Shown here piece by piece: positions 9,979 through 19,042 of a stretch of 43,803 nucleotides of DNA. Position 1 is the first letter of the stretch. Every line of letters starts with the position of its first letter. Where the stretch lies: positions 413,676-457,478 of the forward strand of contig NW_005194698.1 of the NCBI RefSeq assembly GCF_000372725.1. The letters run 5' to 3'. The position numbers and the translations under genes are program-made. Under the pieces are notes generated by a model. It did no database searches. It was not told where the DNA came from and saw nothing but the letters and a program-made list of their open reading frames with translations. The DNA is from Emiliania huxleyi CCMP1516 (lineage: Eukaryota > Haptophyta > Isochrysidales > Noelaerhabdaceae).

Positions 9979-10530
9979 GGAACCCAAGTGGCGGGGCGGG
10001 ATGGGTGAGGGGGGGGGGGGGGGGGCTTGACACTTCTCGCTGCGGCCGCCGCGTCGCGAGGCGCGCCCGGAGGCCGGAGCGGCCCCTCCTGGCCGCTTGG
10101 CTTGGCATGGGTGCGTGCTCGGGGGAGCAAGCCCTTGTTTTTCCACGGGGATGATGAGGCTGGATTGAGGATTGGAGGCGGACTGCTGTCTGCGGTGAGG
10201 AATGCGGACATGGGAGGCGGCTCTGACGGGGCATGACCATAGGCGGCCGCCCTGTTGCCGCGGCAAGTGGAGGAGCTGCCCAAGCAGGATTGAGCATGGT
10301 CGATGGTGGAAGTGAGCATGTGGGATTGACATCATGTGCACGCGTGCTCTCCCTGTCGTGTCGAGCGAGATCCCCCGTCCTTTTGGGGTGCGTTCAGATT
10401 CTGAAGAGTTACAGGCGAGGAAGGAGTGAGAGGACGGTAGTTTCGGTAGGGAGCCTCCAACAACAAAAGACGAAGAACAGACATTGCACAGACCACACAC
10501 TCGTCACTCCACAGTCGGCAGCGTGCACCT
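9979..10530. other. Intergenic region, no gene seen
   Basis: It holds a G run of about 17 at 10010-10026 and moderately GC-rich sequence without a convincing frame. From about 10500 it runs into repeat family A sequence, whose inverted copy is split by the transposon described next. Confidence 0.4.
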
Positions 10531-10535
10531 CGCCG

Positions 10536-10959
10536 GGCCGAGCGTTTTTGATCTCTGGATCTGTGGGCGCCCGCCCGCCGCCTCTGAGGGGGTCGGACCC
10601 CCTAGACTGAAAACAAAAACAAGCTCGAAAACAGCCAAAATCAGCCTGCGAGAGAGGCACTGCGCGCCGCTGGACCTCAATGTGGGGATGTGTGCCGACA
10701 CCAATACTGAGTTTACTGATCGAAAACCTGGAAACCCTTGTTCAAAGCCGACCCTAAGCGCCATCCTTCCTGCTCTCACCTGATGCTGCTTCCCCGCGCC
10801 GCCTCCTTGGGCCCCCTTGGGCGTATTTTCTACTCCCAGTGGGGTCCCGGGCCCCCGCCCCCTCTTGCTTTCTGTTTTCTGTTTTTCAAAACGCCCGCCC
10901 GCCCGCCACCCCGAAGCGGCTCGGCCCCCCACAGATCCAGAGATCAAAAACGCTCGGCC
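10536..10959. mobile_element. Non-autonomous DNA transposon (MITE-like) with 32-bp terminal inverted repeats
   Basis: Bases 10536-10567 and 10928-10959 are perfect inverted repeats of about 32 bp (outer bases GGCCGAGCGTTTTTGATCTC). The 425-bp element holds no transposase. It interrupts an inverted copy of repeat family A. Uninterrupted copies at 4431 and 32300 read GGATCGAGGTGCACG, while here CGAGG appears on both sides of the insert. This fits a 5-bp target-site duplication, with 3-4 extra bases (CCGG side) at one end. The interior shows GC-rich segments next to both ends and no open frame of interest. Confidence 0.85.
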
Positions 10960-11083
10960 TCGATCCTGTACCGTGTTTGTTATGACCCCACCAATGAACA
11001 CACCAGTGAGGGAGGGCGAGACGATCGAGGGGTCCCGTACCATGCGGAATCGACCCTATCAAGTGCTCAAGTGCTCAGCTGCA
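10960..11083 (-). repeat. Dispersed repeat family A, copy 2 (inverted, interrupted)
   Basis: On the minus strand this matches 4314-4437: GGTACGGGACCCCTCGATCG, CGCCCTCCCT and AACACGGTACAGGATCGAGG are shared. Its continuation (GTGCACGCTGCCGA) lies on the far side of the transposon, at about 10511-10532. Confidence 0.8.
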
Positions 11084-11339
11084 TGTGAGCGCTAAAACAA
11101 GAAGTGCCGCGGCGCGGGCAGTCCCGTGCCGCGAGGGACGCGGCGAGGAGGGCAGCACTAAAGCGGGACCCGCTGTGTCCGATCGTGCGGAAAGCCGCGC
11201 AGCAATGGACCGAGGAAGATGAGAACCCGCCTAGAGCGACAATGGCGCACGTGCTTAGCGGCGCCTGCCTGGGAATAGGGAGCAGGCCAGATGGTTCCTC
11301 AGAGTAGCGCGAGCGCAGACAGGGACGGCGATCAGCAAA

Positions 11340-11900
11340 GTGGCACAGGCGGCACCCGACTCCAAGGAGACGCTGAAGACGCTGAGGCTGGCGCATGTCG
11401 CTGCGCTGAAGCCGAGTTGCCCAACCAGTCGGAGCCGCGCCGACGGGTGTGTCGAAAGAGCTGACACTCTCCGGTCCATCCGGAATTTTGTCGTTTTAGT
11501 TAGCACTGCTGCTGCAGCCAGGGCCCGCGTGACCCCATGCCCTTCCCATATCTCGTGAGCTGAGGCTTGGCGCCACCCCGGTGACCGCCCACAGGTGGCT
11601 GTTCGCGCGCATTGCTCACGACGCCTTTGCGCGCCTGGTTTTCAGAGGGCTCCTGCGGCTCTCCCTCGTCGCGTGACCGCCGCCGACAGCACCTGCTCGG
11701 TCGACTCGCCGGCGCGGAGCTGCACCGCGTCGAATTCTTCGGTGGCTCGACCGCCGGCGCGCCCACCCTCGCCTCCCGCGCGCCTCACACACAGTATTCT
11801 CCTCGCGCGCGGCCGACAAAGTAGGCACACGACCACCTCCCTCCCACTCACCCCCCCCCAACGATGCACAGCCCGTCCGTTGTCGCCGGCAAGGCGCACG
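11340..11900 (+). repeat. Dispersed repeat family B, copy 1
   Basis: Segments match 35690-36180 read on the minus strand, for example TCCGGAATTTTGTCGTT, CGCCCACAGGTGGCTG, CGTCGCGTGACCGCCGCCGA and the GATGCACAGCCCGT end. They also match 22930-23140 on the plus strand. Copies are perhaps 80% identical by eye and contain no frame shared without stops. I infer an old mobile element or amplified gene fragment; class unknown. Confidence 0.65.
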
Positions 11901-12353
11901 GAACGCCCAATTTGGGCTGGAAATGCCGCCGCCACGGGTTGGTGGCGCCCTGGGCAGCGCCACGCCGCGCAAACTTGCGCGACCAACTTGCGACCTCTGT
12001 CCCTCGTATTCACCACAGATTTTGCCCTATCCCGGCTCGCCAGGTACCGCGAGCGGCGAGCCGCGCCAAGTTTGCTCCATTTCCGACAAGTTCATCCCGC
12101 CCGAACGCCGATCTTCGGCCGTCTGGAGGCCCAGGACGGGGCCTCGGACCGGCCAGGTGTGGATTCTCCACGGCGCTGCGGTGTATCTGCGCGCCCATGG
12201 CGCGTTCAGGCTGGGGTGCGCCTGAGGCGTGTAGACTGCGGGGCGCCGCGATAGCGCGGCGCCGACGATTGTGTCGCTCACTGTCCCACACCGTCGACAC
12301 GGTCACAGTGTGTGTGCAGTGCGTCCACTCCAGCGACCATGACGCCGTCGGTT
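11901..12353. other. Intergenic region between repeats B and C
   Basis: Open frames occur on both strands but none looks like a known protein, and no motif or intron signal stands out. It may be a further part of the repeat that carries family B. Confidence 0.3.
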
Positions 12354-12873
12354 CTCGCCTATACCGGCTAGTGTGGAGCTCTCAGTGTGGTTACGTGTTG
12401 TACTAGTGATGCTGCACTAGGCGGCCCGTTTTTAGCAAAAAGAAGATACCACATCGCGTGTGGTCGTCGAAAAACCGCATCTTCGCCCGTCTGGGACCTC
12501 TTCGTACGGCTCCAAAAACCGCTCCTTAACGACGACTACGCGGCCCGGCGGTCGATCTGCGCCTTCTCAGCGGTGGAGGGGATGTGGTCGGTACGTGCGG
12601 ACCGCGTGGTGCTGCGATGGCTTGACGAGTGCGACTCCCAGGGTCGACTCTGCGACCCCACGGAGCCTCTGCTGCTCCGGGGGGGGGGGGGTCTGCAGAC
12701 CACCCGGCCGAACTTCAGAGTCGCGGTGCTCCTCAAATACGGCTCAAACGCCCACGATGCTGTGGAGGGGACATATGCTGATGATCCTGGCCCGATTGGT
12801 TTGCTCAGAAAGCTTCTGGGCGGTCGTTAAGGTTCGCTCCCCGCACACCGGCCCCGGAATAAGATACATCATA
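12354..12873 (+). repeat. 520-bp dispersed repeat family C, copy 1
   Basis: Sharp ends, CTCGCCTATACCGGCTAGTG on the left and GGAATAAGATACATCATA on the right, are shared with copies at 31770-32287 (+) and 34739-35258 (-). Flanks differ outside those ends. Internal sequence is over 90% identical by eye. A frame of about 145 residues ending KLLGGR stays open here but is shifted in the other copies by a variable poly-G tract at 12679-12691. There are no terminal inverted repeats. I infer a mobile element of unknown class. Confidence 0.85.
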
Positions 12874-13294
12874 CGTGCCGACCCCGTCCAGTTGCCGAAG
12901 ACGCCATCGCCCCGCTGGTACGGGCTGGTCTTTGGATCGTGTGCCCGCTTCGGGTCCTTCAGCCGAGCTTTATTTCCATAACCTTCGCCGATGCGCCGAA
13001 GGCACGGGCAATGTCCGCGACGTGGGCGTTGAGCGAGGTGTGTCCCATGGCCAACCAGCCGGGTGCGCGGATGAGTACGACGAAGGCGACGACGCTTTCG
13101 ACGCGCTCTTCGACGGGGGCTCGGGGTACGGGTGGGATTCCTCTTCGGGGGGCGGCGCCTTCTTCTAGGCGCCCTTGACCCAACATACGGCTCTAGAGAG
13201 GGCGTTGTGGGCCTAGCTTTTGGTGAAATACAAAAATGCCATTCTCCGTCGACCAAGCCAAGCCCCGGGTCAAGAGAAGGCGCCGATCCCCGGG
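12874..13294. other. Region between repeat C and the PAN-domain gene; possible exon fragment
   Basis: On the minus strand, about 12959-13186 gives a frame containing VAFVVLIRAPGWLAMGHTSL and HVADIARAFGAS, which looks protein-like but matches no family I know and has no clear start. It could be an exon remnant. Nothing else is seen. Confidence 0.25.
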
Positions 13295-14731
13295 TCACCG
13301 ACCGAACAAAACAACATCCGACCGACGCCACCTGGACGCCACCTCCTTCATCCTAAGCTTCAGCTCCCCCAGCTCCTGCTCCGCTTCGTTCAAGCACGGC
13401 CGGTGAAGGGCATTGGAGCGGCGCTTCGGCCGCGGACTTGGCATGCCGCCCCGCGCCTCCTCCTCGTCGGGCTCCACGAGCCGCTTGTGAGGCGGCTCGC
13501 GCCGCCGGCAGCAGCAGCGGTAGAAGCAGAGCGCCAGGAAGAGCCACCCGGCTACTCCCAGCGCCAACTTCAGCGGGGAACTGGCGAGGATGGCTCGGCC
13601 AAGTTTAGTTTTAGCGAGATCGCGAAGGAGAGGGGGGAGAGCACTCGGAGTGGATGTCCGGTTCCGGTCGTCCAAGTTGAGCTTTAGCGAGTCGCCGAGG
13701 GGGCGCAGGCTCCACTCGCGCACCGCGCTCCCGTGTTCGGCGACCCTCTGGGGATTAGCGATTAGCGCGCCCAGCTCCTTCTCCAGCTCCTTGACGACGG
13801 GCGCCACGGTCTCGTACCCCGTCCGCACTGCCTCGTCGAGCTTCTCGACGATGTCGGCGTAGAAGGGTGGGGGTGGGGCGAGCGGCGGCGTCGGCGGCGG
13901 CGGCGTCGGCGGCGGCGAGGGCGGGACCGCGGGAGGCGAAGGCGGCGGCGTCGGCGGCGGCTTCGGCGGCGGCGTCGGAGGCGGCGGGGTCGGAGGCGAG
14001 GGCGGGGCCGCGGGAGGCGAAGGCGGCGGCGGCGGCGGCGGCTTCGGCGGCGGCGGCGACGGCGGCGGTGGAGACGGAGGTGGGGGGGAGGGCAGCGGAG
14101 GAGGCAATGGAGGCGGTTTTGGCGGCAGTGGTGGCGGCGAGGGCGGCGGCGGCGACGGCGGCGACGGCGGCGGCGACGGCGGCGGCGGCAGCGATGGCGG
14201 CGACGGCGGTGGAGGCGGCGGCCGCGGGAAGGGAGGCGCCGGCAGGTGGGTCACCTCCGAGTTTAAGGCCTTTGCCTCCCCGAGGAAGACTTTGACCAGG
14301 GCTCTGGGCTTGATACGGCACGCGTGCTCGCCCATGGGGAGGACGTGCAGCACCGGCTCCTTGTGGAGATCGCAGATGTTTTCGGGCCCGCCAGTGAAGT
14401 GGTAGTCGGTTGCGAGGCAGTCTCGACTATCGCGGCACAGGGCTTGGCACTCGGCCTCGCTCACGCCCAAAATTGCGTCCACCGAACCATACGCGCCGTG
14501 CTCCACCCGGCAGCCGCCGCGCTGTCCGCCGGCGAGCGGCCAGAGGTCTCCCGGGACCCTCGCGAGCCTCATATGGTTGGAGGGGCTCGCGGAAGGCTTC
14601 GGCGCCGACTGCGGAACCGGTGGTTGCACCAGCGACCACCACGGTGGCGGGCGGGGCGGAGGTGGAGGTGCTCGGAGATGGAGCAATAACGGGGCAGGCG
14701 AGATGCTAGTGAGGGTGAGAGCAAGCGACAT
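13295..14731 (-). CDS. PAN/apple-domain, proline-rich, single-pass membrane protein
   Basis: A single exon of 478 residues. The N-terminus (MSLALTLTSISPAPLLLHL) fits a signal peptide. A cysteine-rich domain at about 72-140 has Cys at 74, 95, 99, 105, 120 and 138 in a PAN/apple-like order (SEAECQALCRDSRDCLATDY). Residues 163-290 are a (PPSPP)n stalk typical of hydroxyproline-rich wall glycoproteins. A mostly charged linker with KLDEAVRTGY and VVKELEKELG follows, then a membrane segment at about 387-405 (LALGVAGWLFLALCFY), palmitoylation-like CCCRRR, and a basic tail of 66 residues. PAN domains bind carbohydrate or protein, so a cell-surface adhesion or receptor role is plausible but inferred. 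The proline stalk is encoded by GGC-rich repeats likely to vary in length. Confidence 0.8.
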   Translation of the reverse strand: MSLALTLTSISPAPLLLHLRAPPPPPRPPPWWSLVQPPVPQSAPKPSASPSNHMRLARVPGDLWPLAGGQRGGCRVEHGAYGSVDAILGVSEAECQALCRDSRDCLATDYHFTGGPENICDLHKEPVLHVLPMGEHACRIKPRALVKVFLGEAKALNSEVTHLPAPPFPRPPPPPPSPPSLPPPPSPPPSPPSPPPPSPPPLPPKPPPLPPPLPSPPPPSPPPPSPPPPKPPPPPPPSPPAAPPSPPTPPPPTPPPKPPPTPPPSPPAVPPSPPPTPPPPTPPLAPPPPFYADIVEKLDEAVRTGYETVAPVVKELEKELGALIANPQRVAEHGSAVREWSLRPLGDSLKLNLDDRNRTSTPSALPPLLRDLAKTKLGRAILASSPLKLALGVAGWLFLALCFYRCCCRRREPPHKRLVEPDEEEARGGMPSPRPKRRSNALHRPCLNEAEQELGELKLRMKEVASRWRRSDVVLFGR

Positions 14732-14912
14732 GAGGTCTCAGAATGGCCGGACGCGCGAGCTCCACTACATGGACCCGTCGGTGCTGCCGTCGCCCGAGGC
14801 CTACGAGCTGCTCGGCTGGCTCCTGGACGGATCCTACCAGGCGCTTCCACCGTCGTGGGAGCGCCGCCGCGGCGCTGCTGACACAGCGGAGCCCGGCGAG
14901 CCGACGAGCTAG
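14703..14912 (+). CDS. Possible small protein, divergent from the PAN gene
   Basis: A 69-residue frame from ATG 14703 contains ELHYMDPSVLPSPEAYELLG and WLLDGSYQALPPSWERRRGA and ends at TAG 14910-14912. The sequence looks protein-like (mixed, amphipathic, Trp-rich). It overlaps the start of the minus-strand PAN gene by about 28 bases, so it may be a first exon or chance. Family not recognised. Confidence 0.25.
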   Translation: MLVRVRASDMRSQNGRTRELHYMDPSVLPSPEAYELLGWLLDGSYQALPPSWERRRGAADTAEPGEPTS

Positions 14913-14958
14913 CTCCCTCGTCACACACGCGCACGGACGCATGGAGATTCGCGCGCGT

Positions 14959-14959
14959 G

Positions 14960-15017
<58 letters not shown>
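14959..15017. repeat. CA microsatellite
   Basis: An uninterrupted (CA)n run of about 58 bp in the region between the divergent PAN and AP2/RING genes. Confidence 0.95.
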
Positions 15018-15018
<1 letters not shown>

Positions 15019-15133
15019 ACTCCATACGCGAGCCCGCTCTCGCTCCGCCGCTCGTGCGCCCCGCGCGCATGTCGGCCTTCTCATGCCTCCGGCCTCCGAG
15101 CGCCCACCTCGGGCGCTCGGGCGGTTGGGGATG

Positions 15134-15336
15134 GCATATCGGTTCCCTGGGCGTTCACTAGCGCTCGCTTGTGGGTGAGAACGGCGTTCTCTGGGTAAGC
15201 TCAGCTGTGAACTTCCCAGTTGTTTGCTCTCCCTCCCTCCCTTACCCTGTTCATGACTTGCTAGCGGGACCTGAGTATTGTATAAGAATACTGTAAGGCA
15301 TATCGGTTCCCTGGGCGTTCACTAGCGCTCGCTCGG
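15134..15336 (+). repeat. Direct repeat pair in the PAN - AP2/RING intergenic region, plus repeat family E
   Basis: A 36-bp near-perfect block (GGCATATCGGTTCCCTGGGC followed by GTTCACTAGCGCTCGCT) occurs at 15134-15170 and again at 15298-15334, 164 bp apart. Between them, 15174-15232 is repeat family E, present inverted at 31070-31147 beside the broken exostosin copy (AGTTCACAGCTGAGCTT on that strand). Confidence 0.8.
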
Positions 15337-15438
15337 CCTGAGCAGCGACGGGTGGACGGCAGCCCCTTGAGTCGAGGGCGGCGCGACCATTGCGCCAAAG
15401 ACCAGCTAGCTGGCCCGTTCAGTACAGATACATAAAAG

Positions 15439-15439
<1 letters not shown>

Positions 15440-15497
<58 letters not shown>
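15440..15497. repeat. AC microsatellite
   Basis: A second uninterrupted (AC)n run of about 58 bp, ending 70 bp upstream of the AP2/RING start codon. Confidence 0.95.
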
Positions 15498-15498
<1 letters not shown>

Positions 15499-15566
15499 CC
15501 GTGAGGGGAGATACGGGAGATTTTGTGGCAAGGCGAGGGCGGGAACTGCTACACGCGTGACAAGCG

Positions 15567-16955
15567 ATGCTCATCCAGAAGGCACAGCCCGCCTCCGTCA
15601 AACTCATCCCGTCCGACAACGGGACCCGCTACAAGTGCGTCTACGACAGGGGCAGCAAGGACCCTACGCGGCGCTACGAGGTCACGGTCTCCCGCGGTTC
15701 CGTCCTGACTGTCATCGGCCGGTTTGCGACGCTGGAGGACGCCGCGATCTGCTACGCCCTCTCGCCCGAGGGGCAGAAACATGCGGCCAAGCTCGCCGAG
15801 GCGGAGGCGCTGCAGGAGGAGCAGAACATGACGAGCGCCGAGGCCCGAGCGACGGCCGCCAAGGAGGGGCTGGAGCTGCATACGAACGGCTCGGGCTCGG
15901 GCTTTGTGGGCGTCGTCCGAACGTCACAGACCTGCAAGCTGCCTTTCACGGCAAAGGTGAAGCGCGGGCGCAAGTACACGAGCCTCGGCTACTTCAGGTC
16001 GGCTGAGGCGGCCGCTCTCTGTTACGCCCGCTCGCCCGAGGGCCGGGCGGCGGCGGAGGCCAAGCGCGCCGAGGCGCAAGCGCCGCCTGCGCCTCCGCCG
16101 ATGACAGCTCCTGATGCGCTGGCGGCGGCGGCGGCGGAGGGGCTGGTGCTGCCCACGTCCGGCTCCTCGGGCACGCGCTTCCAGGGCGTCTACTCCTCTG
16201 CGGGAACGCGAAGGCCGCTGCCCTTTTACGCCCAATATAGCCCCGACGGCTTCCGAACCAGCCTCGGCTGCTTCGCCACCGCCGAGGAGGCCGCCCTCTG
16301 CCGCGCGCGCGCGCTCGCGGCCCCGGCCGACGCCCCCGCCGCCGCCGCGGACGAGCTGGTCGCGACTTGCCCCATATGCATCGAGCCGATCGACGCCGGC
16401 TCTGAGCCGGTCGCCACCACCTGCCTGCACGTGTTTTGCCGCGGGTGCATCGCCGGCTGGCTCGAGCAGGCAGTCGAGGCAACCTGCCCGATGTGCCGCG
16501 AACCGCTCGAGGGCGCGTTGGGGCAGCTCACGGCCGTGCCGCTGCCGGCCGCCGCGGACACGAGCTCCGCCCCGCGCGGGGCGGGGCGGCGCACCGGCTG
16601 GACGCTCCTCGAGTGGCAGCAGATGCTCGTGGAGCAGGCCTCCGTCGAGGCCGAGCTCGCCGCGCGCGCCGAGGCCACCGCCCGCTCCGACGAGCAGCAG
16701 GCGGCGTTCGTGTACCGCAGCGGCGTCCCCCGGCCCGTCGACCTGGCACGGGCCGGGTACCGTCCGCTCTTCAGCGCACGGCGTGGCGGGCACATGGCCC
16801 GCGGCGAGGCGCACCCGCGGGCGGCGAGGCCCGTCCGCCCCGACCCGCCCGGCAACAACTTTGCCGAGGTCGAGGAAGCGCGGCGACGCCTCGACGCGCG
16901 GCGCCGCCTCGACGCTGACACTGCCAAGAAGCAGAAGAAGGGGGAGGGGCCGTAG
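15567..16955 (+). CDS. Protein with three AP2-like repeats and a C3HC4 RING finger
   Basis: A single exon of 462 residues starts at ATG 15567 and ends with TAG at 16953-16955. Three repeats of about 60 residues resemble AP2/ERF domains. They end in GRFATLEDAAICYALSPEG (51-69), GYFRSAEAAALCYARSPEG (141-159) and GCFATAEEAALCRAR (234-248). Each is preceded by a basic strand segment such as RYKCVYDRG, GFVGVVRTS or RFQGVYSSA, as in AP2 DNA-binding folds. A canonical RING follows: C268-x2-C271, C286-x-H288, C291-x2-C294, C307-x2-C310. The C-terminus is charged and coiled-coil-like (EVEEARRRLDARRRLD) with a nuclear-localisation-like KKQKK. It is probably an E3 ubiquitin ligase that also binds DNA. 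The AP2 assignment is by pattern and weaker than the RING. Confidence 0.8.
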   Translation: MLIQKAQPASVKLIPSDNGTRYKCVYDRGSKDPTRRYEVTVSRGSVLTVIGRFATLEDAAICYALSPEGQKHAAKLAEAEALQEEQNMTSAEARATAAKEGLELHTNGSGSGFVGVVRTSQTCKLPFTAKVKRGRKYTSLGYFRSAEAAALCYARSPEGRAAAEAKRAEAQAPPAPPPMTAPDALAAAAAEGLVLPTSGSSGTRFQGVYSSAGTRRPLPFYAQYSPDGFRTSLGCFATAEEAALCRARALAAPADAPAAAADELVATCPICIEPIDAGSEPVATTCLHVFCRGCIAGWLEQAVEATCPMCREPLEGALGQLTAVPLPAAADTSSAPRGAGRRTGWTLLEWQQMLVEQASVEAELAARAEATARSDEQQAAFVYRSGVPRPVDLARAGYRPLFSARRGGHMARGEAHPRAARPVRPDPPGNNFAEVEEARRRLDARRRLDADTAKKQKKGEGP

Positions 16956-16965
16956 ACCGCCCAGC

Positions 16966-17155
16966 TCTCTCTCTCTCTCTCTCTCGCCCCCTCTCTCTCG
17001 GCGCGCCCCAGTCGCGCCCCCGTCTCTCTCTTTTGCGAGACGTGTGTGTGTGCCGAGGCTCTCTCTCGCTCTCGCCCCCTCTCTCTCGGCGCGCCCCAGT
17101 CGCGCCCCCCGTCTCTCGCTCTTTTGCGAGACGTGTGTGCTCCGAGGAGAGGCGC
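16966..17155 (+). repeat. CT-rich tract with an 88-bp tandem duplication
   Basis: A (CT)n run is followed by two copies of a unit near 16983-17060 and 17071-17150. Shared blocks are CGCCCCCTCTCTCTCGGCGC, GCCCCAGTCGCGCCCCC and TTTTGCGAGACGTGTGTG. It lies directly after the AP2/RING stop codon and may be part of its 3' UTR. Confidence 0.85.
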
Positions 17156-18063
17156 GGCGAGTGTTGGCCCCCGGTTACGTCAAGCCCGGTTGTAGCGTGT
17201 GGGCCGCGCTATCAAAGACACGTTAAACGAAGCAGTGCACCGAAAGTAGACGGTGGGTGAGTGGGCGCGTTGCGATCTCCTGTGGTGCAGCACGATGTGA
17301 CACAGCCGACGCGCTCGCAGAGCGAGTGGTCCTGACAGCCCCGCCACCGTAGCCATCCCGGTTTCCCTCCGACGAGCCGAGTGGACGAGGCGTGGTCTTC
17401 TGGGCTCGTGGCTCGATGCGGGCACGGTTTTCTCTCCGCACGGTTGGGTTCGCCCCCTAGTTGCGGATCCCACACGCTCTGTACCGCCAAGCCGGCTCGC
17501 CTCCCCGCCCTGAGGCCGTCACCGGTCGCGGCGCGTCGAGCAGCGCACCAGTGCCCCGCGAGCAGCCCTGCTAAGCGGCGTGCGGGTTGCCGCCCGTCGG
17601 AGGCGTAGTCGTCGTCGATGCCGTGTCGCCCGCTGGAGGGCCGTCGATGGCGTGCGGTGGCGCGCCCTGCGAGTCGCCCCGCGAGTCCGCTGGCCTGCCC
17701 TGCGAGCCGGCGCGCGGGGCGAGAGTGGGACGTGCGGTGCGAGAGTGAAGCGCGCACAAAGCCGCCGCGGGGGAGCGAGGGTGGTCGTATGCGGCGAGGG
17801 TGTGCGACCGGGAACGAGTGGCGGTCATGAGTGGCGGCGCGCGCGGGGTTGGATCCTGGGAGCGGCGAGTGGCCGAGAGGGGAGCGCTGTTGGGGGAGGG
17901 CGGGTACTGTCGGACGGGAGACTGGACTGCTCTCCTGTTGTCTGTCCCTCTCGAACCAGGCCGCCCTCTACTGACGTGAGCCACTCGCGGGTGGGCGCGA
18001 GAGGCGGTGAGGGAGGGGCCGTGCGTGCAGGTGTGTTCATTCGGAGCGAGGGGATGCCGAGAG
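17156..18063. other. Intergenic region, no gene recognised
   Basis: Open frames overlap on both strands (for example minus 17212-17757 and 17571-17984) but they are Arg/Pro/Ala-rich GC artefacts without motifs. I see no repeats shared with the rest of the window. Confidence 0.4.
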
Positions 18064-18301
18064 CTACGTCACTACTCGGGCTCGGGCCGCCGTCGAGTTG
18101 AGCCACCCCATCAGCGACGTTTGCTGCGCTGTGACCGCAGCCTCCCTCACCACTCTCACCGCCGCTATTGCTGCCGCGGCCTCCTTCTTCGCCGCCGCCT
18201 AGGCGGCCCTCACCGCGGGTCGCCGCGGCCCGCTCTGCGACCTTGGTCCGTTTCCTCTCCTCGCGCTCCATCTTGGAGATTGGCCCGCTTGGGCTCGACA
18301 T
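18064..18301 (-). CDS. Possible small helical protein with a putative 28-nt intron
   Basis: From ATG 18301 the frame reads SKMEREERKRTKVAERA, then changes phase and continues as AAKKEAAAAIAAVRVVREAA, then VTAQQTSLMGWLNSTA, to a TAG at 18064-18066. The two halves join if 28 nt are removed (minus strand GCGGCGACCCG...GCCTAG). That segment again begins like the downstream sequence GCGGCGAAG. The product would be about 70 residues, strongly helical and charged. A 28-nt intron is very short, so a sequencing error, frameshift or non-coding DNA are alternatives. Family not recognised. Confidence 0.35.
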
Positions 18302-18667
18302 TTGCTGCGCCGGGCGGCGGCGGCGGCACCTCGTCGCAGTGGCGGCTGTTTCGTACTTTGGAGAGAGAATCTCCGACCCACGTTTCCAGTAAGCTAAACG
18401 TACAGTACCTCAGGTACGTTCTTTGGCCGTTTCGCGGCCTACGATTAGATTTAGCTCGTCGTGGCAGACTGTGTTTCAATCGGCCGTCCAGCGGGCGTCC
18501 CTCCACAAGGACGGCCGAAGCTTCAAATCATCGAGGGGCGGCGGCCCTCCCGTACCACGGCGGAATTGAGAATGGGGTGGTTCGTGGTTGGTGAGCAGGC
18601 GGCTGGCCCTATGAGCTACGTCTTGGCCTGCACAAGCTTTTCCGGCAAACAAGAAGGAAAACAGAGG
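18302..18667. other. Intergenic region upstream of the small minus-strand gene
   Basis: No gene is recognised. AAGCTAAACGTACAGTACCTCAGG near 18391-18414 is AT-richer and could hold a promoter for the minus-strand gene, but no motif is diagnostic. The right end runs into the (GTAG)n tail of repeat family D. Confidence 0.3.
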
Positions 18668-18935
18668 GTAGGTAGGTAGGTAGAAAGGTGAAGAACAGCC
18701 AGGCTCGGACTGGACACCAACGCGGTATGGGTGGACGCTAGACAGATGATGACGACACGCACGAGCGACACACAGACACAAACAGGCTCACAAGACACAC
18801 AGCCAGCTGGCTGCCACACACCCTGAGTCGGCGTACACATAACTCAGCGCCACATCCTTCCTGTCGCCCCCCCCAGCACTCCACGGTGCCAAGGGCACAA
18901 ACAAGGGCACAACTCAAACAACAGACAACAGGAAG
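18668..18935 (-). repeat. Dispersed repeat family D, copy 1, with a tetranucleotide tail
   Basis: It matches 30745-31014 in the opposite orientation (about 85-90% identical by eye). Shared blocks are AGCCAGCTGGCTG, GACACACGAGCGACTC-like and GGTGTCCAGTCCGAGCC. On the minus strand it ends in (CTAC)n, like the 3' tail of a LINE or SINE. A similar tail with GAAGGTGAAGAACAGG reappears at 36452-36480. Confidence 0.75.
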
Positions 18936-18947
18936 TGACATGTGAGG

Positions 18948-19042
18948 CTAGAGCAGCATGCTCCACCTCTAGCAATCTCACCGGCCTGCTAGGCACGGAC
19001 GAGACCGTATGTGGGGTCTAGTGAGGTGTCTATGGACGCTCT
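18948..19042 (+). repeat. Dispersed repeat family G, copy 2
   Basis: It corresponds to 4201-4300, with identical blocks CTCTAGCAATCTC, GGACGAGACCGT and GTGAGGTGTCTATGGACGCT. It lies next to family D. Confidence 0.7.

Noticed and set aside
12387..12830. Gene encoding about 147 residues within repeat C
   Set aside because: The frame is shifted in the other two copies by poly-G length changes, and amino-acid-changing differences are frequent. Treated as repeat DNA unless selection can be shown.
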